This document shows positions 21,610-28,835 of a stretch of DNA of 28,835 nt, in pieces. The stretch is from Hypsibius dujardini (Eukaryota; Tardigrada; Eutardigrada; Parachela; Hypsibiidae). The first letter of the stretch is position 1. The number at the start of each line of letters is the position of its first letter. Made by a program: the position numbers and the translations under genes. The notes under the pieces were generated by a model, which worked only from the letters and a program-made list of their open reading frames with translations, searched no databases and had not been told where the DNA came from. The stretch spans positions 1-28,835 of the forward strand of contig LRSR01001203.1 of the NCBI GenBank assembly GCA_001579985.1, given 5' to 3'.

Positions 21610-24337
21610 TCAGTCGCTGTTTGCAGGACGAGCCAAAACTTCGAATTTAATGCCATAAGGAGCCAAGCGCTGGTAGATGTTGGTATTCTGGAAAGCGTAT
21701 CCCGGGGTCAGCACGCCATGCCTACGCCAGAAAAAAAGCGAGATAGATTTTAAGATATGACTCCACAACCCAAGCAGACACGGGAAAATCGGCAATAATG
21801 GATTAATGCACTGTTATTTCTTACCGGGGAATTTTAGGGCGCGGTTGTTCCACTTCCTGCAGGATGGTAAAGGCCGATTCCAAAACGAACGCAGAAGTAG
21901 CGGCGTAACCGGGCTCTTCAGTAGAAAAATGACATACGGTAAATCCTAGACTGGAATAGAAAGGAAACTAGGACATCACATACCAGGTCCAGTCACTTGG
22001 GCAACGATAGTCTGCGTCGGGAGATCACTGTGAACTTCGTCAACGGAGTGAGTCTTCTCCAGGTATCCGTGACCGACCAATTTCATCTCGAAGCGAGTGC
22101 CGGCAATCTATCATAACAGCATCAATCCGAAGATGCAATACTTCATGGAAGTATTTGCTATATGTTTTTTCTGTTTTGTTTTTTCCGTGTTGTGTAGTAA
22201 AATATCGAGCAGTGTCGCAAACTAACCTGCTTGTCGGTAGGTCCCTCATGTGTGAAAACTCCGGCCGAGAAGAATCCCGGATACTACAAACGGATCGCAG
22301 GTCAAGTTTGAACATCAGCAACAATGTGTGAGGTTAGAGCTTACATTCAACAGCAGCTTGCGAGTAGCTTCAAACTTTGCGAAGAGCATGAAGACGGCTC
22401 CGACGAACATAACCTTGGCGGCATTGACCAAGGAGCCGACGTTGAAGTAAGAGACCACTTGAACCTGAAACAAAACCGAACTCTGCAAACGATTATCGCA
22501 ATTAAAGTCTGAAGTATTATAGTCTACCGGTCGTTTCTTCTGCTCCAAAAACTCGTAATACTCTGTGCGCCGAGCAACCGAACGATCCGCGCCGGGAAAC
22601 GGGATGGAATAACCGCCGACCTCTTCACTGAAGTGCAAATTCCTAATGGGCGAAGAATAAAATTCTCTTGACTTCGACAAAGATGCACCCACGATAATAA
22701 GCCAACAGTCATCGACATCGAGCAGCGAAGACATGAACCTACTTCTGATCGACCTTATGGTCAGCACGGGGGAGGCGGGTCTTGTAGAGTTGCTTGCGGA
22801 CCGGTCCCAGTTCATGGGCCCCAGCGACACCGTGAACAGCAGATTCCCAAGTGGTGTAGTGGCAAGCGGCGCCCTAGAAAGCAAGCCCACGCTCAGGACA
22901 AATCGGTAGAGAAACGATATAACCACATAACCAACACGACAAAGAAATCCACACACACCTCGGGGCCGGGCAGAATGGTGAGATACGTCTCGACTGAATT
23001 AAGGTCTCCAGGAAACTCCTTCTTCACAAAAGCAATGCCGAGCTCCGAGGGAATGCTGTCGAAGCCGCATGCACTGACAATGTAGACTCCCCGTGACTTG
23101 GCCAGCTCATCGTACTTCACTTGCATGCTCTCCAAAAACTGGAAAAGAAAAATACAATTTACATTAATATTCGACCGTTTTACCATTCACAACAGCAACA
23201 ACAGCTACAACCAACGACAAGATTGAGTACACTGGAGGGTCCGGGGTTTGAGCAAAAGGGGCGGAACAGCGGGTCAAGTGGTTGATTGTTCGATTATTTG
23301 AAAACCACCCCCTGCCCCGCCCCTTTTGCCCACTCACCGGACCCTCCAGTGTACTCAGTCTTATCGTTGACTGCAGGTATAAATTTCAATCTTGAAAAGT
23401 CTAGAAAATCAACCGTACTCGTACATGAACAAAAAATGTAAAAATGTATAAAAAATGACACCAGAACAGACCTGAACAGCAAATATGAAATTCTTCAATC
23501 AATCGATCGAATGCGTCAACACAGAGCTAAACTGAGTCGTTACCATTCAACATTCCCATTCCCATTCCCCAGTTCAAAAACACAATTAATCGCCCAATCG
23601 ATCCCTTGCACGAATACTGTATTGCATCGAGGAAGTGGTGGGAGCGGCGTTCGCTTCATGCTAGGGAACATCATTCAAAACGAACGCCGCTCCCACCACT
23701 TCCACGATGCAGTACAGTACCGAAAATACCGGTAAGTCCACTTGAAAGTACATACGTGCGGTTCACCGCTGATATCCACGTAATGCGTATTGGCCTCAAT
23801 GCAAGCTTTCACAATTTGTTCTCCGTAAAAGCGATACTGCAAAGAGGGGAAAATGCAACCACGACACGAGTCAACATCGAAGTCGAGCAACAACGCATAA
23901 AAAGTCCTCACCGGTCCGACGCAGTTGATCAACACCGTTCCCCGCTGGCACATCTTACGGATCGATTCCTCATCCTTCACATCCGCCTGGATTATCTCCA
24001 CATCAAATTCCTCCAGACCTAGAGAAAGGAAGAACGAAACACGAAAATTAATAAATCATATTTCGTTTTTCGAAGGTCGCCGCAAAAAAATCAAGTTGAA
24101 AAAACTTGAGCCATTTTCAAGAAAAAAAGTTGTCCGTCAAAACTTGAAACCCCAACCATTGATCTTCTTGGCGCGATTCAAGACATCTTTCAACTTGGGG
24201 ATGGAGCGACCGGCGATGGCGAAAGTAAAGTTGCTCTCCTGCTGCTGCTTCTTGATGGCTGCACGCACGACCCATTCCCCCGTGAAGCCAGTCGCCCCGA
24301 AAATAACCACCGCTTTGCGCTCTGTAGGTCCCATCAT
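21610..24337 (-). CDS. SCCPDH: Saccharopine dehydrogenase-like oxidoreductase
   Basis: Eleven exons on the minus strand: 24337-24157, 24018-23912, 23836-23756, 23138-22959, 22873-22743, 22642-22528, 22464-22345, 22283-22227, 22107-21984, 21915-21825 and 21721-21610. They join to 1,299 nt, giving 432 residues (human 429). The family has a Rossmann fold related to saccharopine dehydrogenase. Its catalytic role in animals is unsettled, and it is often found on lipid droplets. Landmarks are the nucleotide motif VIFGATGFTGEWV near the N-terminus with AGRSIPKL, then LINCVGPYRFYGEQIVKACI across an exon junction, VDISGEPHFLE, CGFDSIPSELG, GGYSIPFPGADRSVARRT, a hydrophobic patch (VMFVGAVFMLFA) and GVLTPGYAFQNT near the end. 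Two adjacent ATGs begin the frame (24337 and 24334). Intron 3 (23755-23139) holds two fold-back repeats. The gene is head to head with SF3B6. Confidence 0.96.
23224..23357. mobile_element. Fold-back element C in SCCPDH intron 3
   Basis: Both ends read TGAGTACACTGGAGGGTCCG when read inward, and the arms continue with AAAAGGGGCGG after a short mismatched stretch. The arms are about 40-45 bp, with a spacer that includes GGTTGATTGTTCGATT. A TA lies just inside each TGAG edge (23228-23229 and 23352-23353). There is no coding content. It looks like a very short non-autonomous DNA transposon or a snap-back duplication. Confidence 0.75.
23615..23719. mobile_element. Fold-back element D in SCCPDH intron 3
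   Basis: The left arm begins TACTGTATTGCATCGAGGAA and the reverse complement of the right arm begins TACTGTACTGCATCGTGGAA. Both continue GTGGTGGGAGCGGCGTTCG. The arms are about 38 bp with two mismatches around a loop of roughly 30 bp, bounded by TA. The transcript could form a very stable hairpin close upstream of exon 3's donor (in genomic terms, next to 23755). Confidence 0.8.
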
Positions 24338-25240
24338 TCTGAAGGAGGTTGGGAAATGGGCTAAAAATCTGCGGGGATGGATGAATGGGGAAAGTCGGAG
24401 GAAAGTAATGGTGGTAGAAAGGAAAGGAAATGAGAAATAAGAAAAGTCAGTGACAGTGAACAGCTGATGTTAATCGAAATTTTCTGCAAGGCAATGCTGA
24501 AAAAAGAAGGGGCGGGTCTAGAGATTAAGCACCACCCTTTCATCTGACCCTAGCCCACAGGGCCCGGGGGAGTTATTTCTTCTTCTGTCTCAACAATGTA
24601 AATATTTGAATTTTTTTAGGGGTTCTGGGCGGTCGACAGTGATCATTATGCAGGGGCGTGACGCGTGGTGGAAGTGCAATGTCTGCGTTCCGATCTTCGT
24701 TTGGACTGTCACCCGTAGACTCTTAGTAGATCTTAATCGATTAATTAGCAGGATCGATCAAATAGCAAGAGACTGGTGGATTATGGACTCTAAAGCTCAT
24801 CACTGCTCTGAAACAGTATCAGGGCATTTTGTTCGGTTTAGGCAAATTACAATTCGGAAAGTTCATTCGATAAAAACGCAAGCATTACGCACGATTGACG
24901 ATTACGCACGATTGATTGACTGGTTTTCCTGTCTACAGGTGTCGTATCTATCGTTTCACACAATCGATCAATCAATGCACACTGTCGATTTGATATCGGA
25001 TTCCGTTCCATTCACTCATTTGCGGTTCGGCTTTTGAGCACTGAGTCTGAAACCACGTGACCTGAATAATTTTCAGTTTTCGACTTCGTTGATTCTACGT
25101 GCACGATTTACTCGAGTCATTTAGATTCACCGCTCATCTCTTCAGTTTTTTTTCTGCATAAGATTTATCGCTCAATTTGGGGCGCATGAAGTTTTGGGTT
25201 GAGCCGGGAAATTGTTCTTCAAGTATCCCCCAAATTTATA
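24338..25240. promoter_or_regulatory. Head-to-head intergenic region SCCPDH / SF3B6
   Basis: This 903-bp stretch lies between two divergent genes and should contain both promoters. The part next to SCCPDH (24360-24560) is G/A-rich on the + strand, while 24720-24980 is rich in GATT/ATCGATC words. A 143-codon forward ORF (24606-25037) has no recognisable motif and is probably chance. I see no clear core-promoter element. Confidence 0.4.
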
Positions 25241-26248
25241 ATGGCGCTGATGCAAAAAGCCAAGGTGAGTTCTCTGCAATTTATTTTTCATCTCTTTTTT
25301 ACCAGTTTGCTTTCTCGTTTACTAGTATTTGCCCCGCTTTTATCACTTTTTTAATTGCTTTTTCCGTTTCGGAATTTAAATTTTCTAAAATAGAAGTTAC
25401 CCCAAACTGAACTACTGGAGTACTTCTAAGCTCTAAACTGTTATAATGCATTGCAATTTTTCGCTTTAGGTGCGACTACCACCGGAGGTGAACAGAATAT
25501 TGTACGTGAAGAATCTCCCCTACAAGATAACGGCGGAAGAGATGTACGACATCTTCGGCAAATACGGCCCCATTCGACAAGTCAGAGTGTAAGAAGAACT
25601 AACCTATTGTCGTGTCCAGCGTAGGCATTGGTGACGTCGGTTGATTGATGGATTCGCTGCCTATGCCTTTTTCCCAATAGAAATGGCTTTGATTGATAAA
25701 TTGAATGGTTATTACATGGTAAACGGGACGCATGAATGAATGAAGAGTAACAGACTAGTTTTCCCTTTCCGTTTTATACTAATAGAACGGGAAAGACGAT
25801 TTTTTCAGCCGGGAAAGACGATTTTTCAGCCAGAAAATACTGTTATGTCTACTGCAACTTTGAGTGATTGCTTTAAATATTGAGTCTAGACTCATCTTAC
25901 ATTTTCATGAGGCTATTTTCTTTGCCTTTGTGATCATTATGTATGCTCTCAATTGCAGAGGCAATACACCGGAAACGCGCGGCTCGGCCTTCGTTGTGTA
26001 CGAGGACATTTTTGACGCCAAGAATGCCTGCGACCACTTATCAGGATTCAACGTCTGCAATCGATACCTCGTCGTCCTCTATTTCCAACCCACAAAGGTA
26101 TGCTCGATTTGTGCTGCGAGTTTAGCCAGACAGACCATATTATAACTGTCTGTTTTGGCAGGCATTCAAAAAACTTGATACCGAAAAGGCAGCCGAAAAT
26201 CTCGAGAAGGTCAAAGACAAGTATGGACTCAATAAAGAAGCCTCCTGA
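25241..26248 (+). CDS. SF3B6: Splicing factor 3B subunit 6 (p14)
   Basis: Four exons, 25241-25264, 25470-25588, 25959-26097 and 26162-26248, join to 369 nt, giving 122 residues (human 125). The protein is the branch-point-contacting subunit of the SF3b complex in the U2 snRNP and binds SF3B1. It is a single RRM with near-complete identity to the family: [20 protein letters not shown] (RNP2 region), [36 protein letters not shown] (RNP1-type region) and [13 protein letters not shown], which carries the conserved aromatic residues. The first exon encodes only MALMQKAK, and its ATG is supported by length and the GTGAGT donor. The 3' end is basic and variable ([20 protein letters not shown]). It is convergent with Ku80. 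Confidence 0.97.
25788..25830. repeat. 22-bp tandem duplication in SF3B6 intron 2
   Basis: CGGGAAAGACGATTTTTTCAG(C) occurs twice in tandem, at 25788-25809 and 25810-25830, differing by one T. Each copy contains a T-run plus CAG that resembles a 3' splice site. The true acceptor by phase and homology is further on at 25958. Confidence 0.9.
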
Positions 26249-26575
26249 TGCGAATGTGAGTTCAGATCGAGAGTCTGTTGGACGCAATATCGATGCTATT
26301 TGTGGCATTCCCTTTTTACAAAAACTTGATCATCCCAAAGAATGTAGCTGCTGTAGTTAGCCGGAAAGATCCATCATTAATGACTTTAACGTTACGCTTT
26401 GGGGTATTTGTTTGGTAGAGAATCTGCCGTTGATAAGACGTAAAAAAATCAGCAGTAGCGAGTGCTGGAAAAGCTGCAGCACTGAATAAAGATAATATCG
26501 TTGTCCACAGTCCTTCAGCCGAACATTTCGTCGATCTGCAAACAAAAAAATTCTTCGTGCCAGGCAATTCTGATT
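26249..26575. other. Convergent 3' region SF3B6 side
   Basis: This stretch after the SF3B6 stop contains AATAAA at 26485-26490 on the + strand, a possible SF3B6 poly(A) signal about 240 nt downstream of the stop. No gene is recognised; a minus-strand ORF (26639-26316) has no motif and overlaps the adjacent fold-back repeat. Confidence 0.4.
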
Positions 26576-26696
26576 TACACAAGTGGCAAAACCCTTGCAC
26601 TAACCGAATTATGCCATTACATTCGTTCGACGATGGCAAACAGCCTCGAGTTAAAAGGCTTAATTCGGTCAGCGCAAGGTTTTTGCCACGTGCATA
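26576..26696. mobile_element. Fold-back element E directly after the Ku80 stop codon
   Basis: The left end reads TACACAAGTGGCAAAACCCT, and the reverse complement of the right end reads TATGCACGTGGCAAAAACCT. The arms are about 38 bp with some five mismatches and continue TTGCRCTRACCGAATTA. A spacer of about 45 bp separates them. TA lies at both edges, as for a TA-targeting MITE. On the minus strand the element begins at the base after the Ku80 TGA (26699-26697), so the Ku80 3' UTR starts inside it. Confidence 0.75.
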
Positions 26697-28818
26697 TCAA
26701 TGTTCTATACGGCGTACCATATCATCATCATCGACTTTCTTGGTGCCATTCTGCTGCGTAATAATCTTCTCTACTTTCGTAGTTGTCAGGAACTCTCGCG
26801 CCTCTGCCTTCGTGACCGAACTTGTCTTAGCCTCCTCCTGCTGAATCAGTGTGATTTTGCCTAAAATAACAGACATGAATGCCAACTCGAAAATGAACCG
26901 GGAAATCGTATTAACCCCTTGGAACTTACGTTCAACCAGCTTGCTCCAAACGATGTCCAGTTTGTTCTCCAATACTTCAGCCTTGAAGGTCTTGAGGTAT
27001 TGATTGAAAGTTGTCGGACTGTTGCGCTAAAAATGATAATGAACCAATGTGAAGTGAAGTTGAGCCACCCCGTTGAATAAGCGCACATATATACCTCGAC
27101 AGAGCGCTCACGCATCACCGAGATCAGTCGCAACACCTTGTCGGCATAGACTTGACCGTCAAAGCTATAATTGAGGAGAATTAGACATCTATAGGCCAAC
27201 CGACACCGGGCAAAACAAAAGTTCGGTGACGCAGTTCTCACCTGTAAATCAAGTCCTTCGCCACATTAATTGCCATCTGGATAGCTGCGAACAGAAATAA
27301 ATCATGCCGACTAAGAGAAGATTATAACATAAGAAGAGGACCACCTTCGAAACGGCTCCTCTATAGGTGCTCGGTGCTCGGTACTCGTTACTTACCTTTC
27401 TCGAATGTGTGATCATCTGCTCCTGTCGTCAAAGCCGTGAAATCCTCTACCGGGGACACCGTGCCAACCTTGGACACAGTATTATCAATGCCCAAGACGT
27501 TCGCAGTCACTAGTGTCTCCATCTGGTCGGTCAGACCATCCACGCCTTCAGTGGAAGGCTCAGTCCCACTAGATTATAAAAGAAAAACGATTCTTGTTAT
27601 CAACCACAAAAAAACGTAACTAAAATTAAAAACTCTTACTCGGCAATGAGATTCTTCTTGAACTTCGGCTTTTCAATTTTCTTCAGCTCGAACACTTTTT
27701 TGACCTTATCCCTCGCCGCTTCGGAACGCATGGCCAATTCCGCCGGCATCGTCATCTGGCTAAGTACGTTCGGGTCGAGCTCGGGAAGGGAATCGTTCGG
27801 GTGAACAGCACGGTACTGAAGAGAGTTGAACAAGCGCTGGAGATACGGATTACGAACATTTTTCGGGTTCAGTTGGTCGAAATATCCGTCATCGTCATCC
27901 CTGAATTTAACTGATACATTAGAAGAGGTCTCTGCTCAACTGAGACCCATCAGAAAAGATGCAAGTTCTCGAGCTTACTTTGAAACAGTCAACTGGTCAA
28001 TGAGATCCCCGACAGCTGCGAGCTCTTCATCGTTCGGCTGGTAAGTGTCCTTCGCCTTCCCATCCAACAAGGGAGCAAAGGTGTAGAGGCGCAAATCGTC
28101 CTCAAACGGCAGGAAATGCATGTAAAAACCCTGAAAGAAGAGAAAAACCATACTGGAGAGTCGCCATGCATTAACATAAAAGAAGCGAAAACGTACCTCA
28201 AATGCTCCGTTTGCGCGCTCACACAGGTGAGGAGACAAGGACACCAATTTCGGAGAGCTGGACTTGTTGTAGCCGTACTTGCAGATGATGACCATCTTCT
28301 CTTCGTGCAGCGCATGGGCCAATGCGGAGACAGCGGTCTGTGCGGAGTCATCCAACATCGGAGCCGTCACGATTTTCACATCATCCCCAACATACAAGTG
28401 CGGTTTCACCTGGACAACAACGACAAAAAGAAATCTTGTTTGCTCAGCAATTACGGGAATGTGAATTGACCTCTAGTTTCCAAAATGTTCATACCTTCGA
28501 AGCCAGAGCGAATCCAACGACTTTGAGACATTTCCCGGTGCCGGTAAATTTCATCTCCGCCTTGTCTTCAGCGGAATACGGCACCAGAGTAGTGCCATAC
28601 CTGTAAGCTGCAACGACAACAAAAAATGTTACAAAGAATAATTACATTTTTTGCGTAGGCGTGTTGTGTGTCTTATTACCATCGCCAATTTCCTCCTTAG
28701 GCACTTCTTGTCGCACAAGACCATCCTGAACGAAATAACTGATGACATCCTTAAATTCCTTCGTTGAATCCCCGATAACGGACTTCTTCCACGTTTGTTT
28801 CAGCTTGGATTCTTTCAC
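26697..28818 (-). CDS. XRCC5: Ku80 (XRCC5), C-terminal part, 5' end outside window
   Basis: Ten exons on the minus strand: 28818-28680, 28607-28495, 28409-28197, 28130-27979, 27900-27640, 27568-27396, 27284-27242, 27164-27095, 27026-26930 and 26860-26697. They encode the last 474 residues (human Ku80 is 732 long). The right window edge falls in an intron, and the N-terminal vWA domain and some of the core are missing. Ku80 pairs with Ku70 to ring broken DNA ends and start non-homologous end joining. Seen are the beta-barrel core (AYRYGTTLVPYSAEDKAEMK, GKCLKVVGFALASK), ALAHALHEEKMVIICKYGY and FLPFEDDLRLYTFAPL. Then comes the arm (NPYLQRLFNSLQYRAVHP) and the helical C-terminal domain (YADKVLRLISVMRERSVE, ITLIQQEEAKTSSVTKAEA). 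The extreme C-terminus is VDDDDMVRRIEH and lacks the vertebrate DDLLDMI-type DNA-PKcs-binding tip. Confidence 0.96.
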
Positions 28819-28835
28819 CTGAAACAAACCATGAA

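Noticed and set aside
24606-25037. 143-codon forward ORF between SCCPDH and SF3B6
   Set aside because: It has no recognisable motif, is built partly from GATTGATT words, and lies in a promoter region.
26316-26639. 107-codon minus-strand ORF with four cysteines downstream of Ku80
   Set aside because: Its first part is the arm of fold-back element E and the rest has no family resemblance.

Overview
This is a eukaryotic nuclear window, almost certainly from a small-genome invertebrate animal. Seven conserved protein genes plus one alcohol dehydrogenase are interrupted by many short GT-AG introns, most of them 50-150 nt. The spliced models below were built by hand from splice sites, reading phase and recalled family sequences. 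Every model whose two ends lie in the window has a length divisible by three. The gene set (CNPase, SCCPDH, OMA1, SAE1, COPS4, SF3B6, Ku80) fits a bilaterian. An ecdysozoan such as a tardigrade is my guess, but nothing in the sequence proves the phylum.

Layout. 1-1073: no firm gene, only two coding-like minus-strand ORFs in different frames. 1074-3046 (-): a zinc-dependent alcohol/formaldehyde dehydrogenase in six exons. 3047-4435: head-to-head intergenic region with a GTAC-rich patch and a 361-bp inverted-repeat element. 4436-6422 (+): COPS4/CSN4. 6793-8406 (-): SAE1. 8800-11628 (+): OMA1 in ten exons. 12384-14585 (-): a CNPase. 14900-18113 (-): transposon debris, first a 5'-truncated decayed non-LTR retrotransposon and then a decayed Tc1/mariner transposase. 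18114-21609: gene-poor, holding a ubiquitin pseudogene and a doubtful cysteine-rich/membrane gene. 21610-24337 (-): SCCPDH in eleven exons. 25241-26248 (+): SF3B6. 26697-28818 (-): the C-terminal two-thirds of XRCC5/Ku80, which runs off the right edge.

The genes are not an operon or pathway cluster. They cover protein-modifier control (COPS4, SAE1), mitochondrial proteolysis (OMA1), RNA-end chemistry (CNPase), splicing (SF3B6) and DNA repair (Ku80). Three gene pairs are head-to-head and may share promoters: ADH/COPS4, SAE1/OMA1 and SCCPDH/SF3B6.

I found no convincing undescribed biological system. The observations most worth checking are a 47-bp segment carrying a 5' splice site, repeated three times at a CNPase exon end; a set of unrelated TA-bounded fold-back elements in introns and gene edges, one starting at the base after the Ku80 stop codon; a broken ubiquitin copy; and a dehydrogenase of a type I associate more with microbes than animals.
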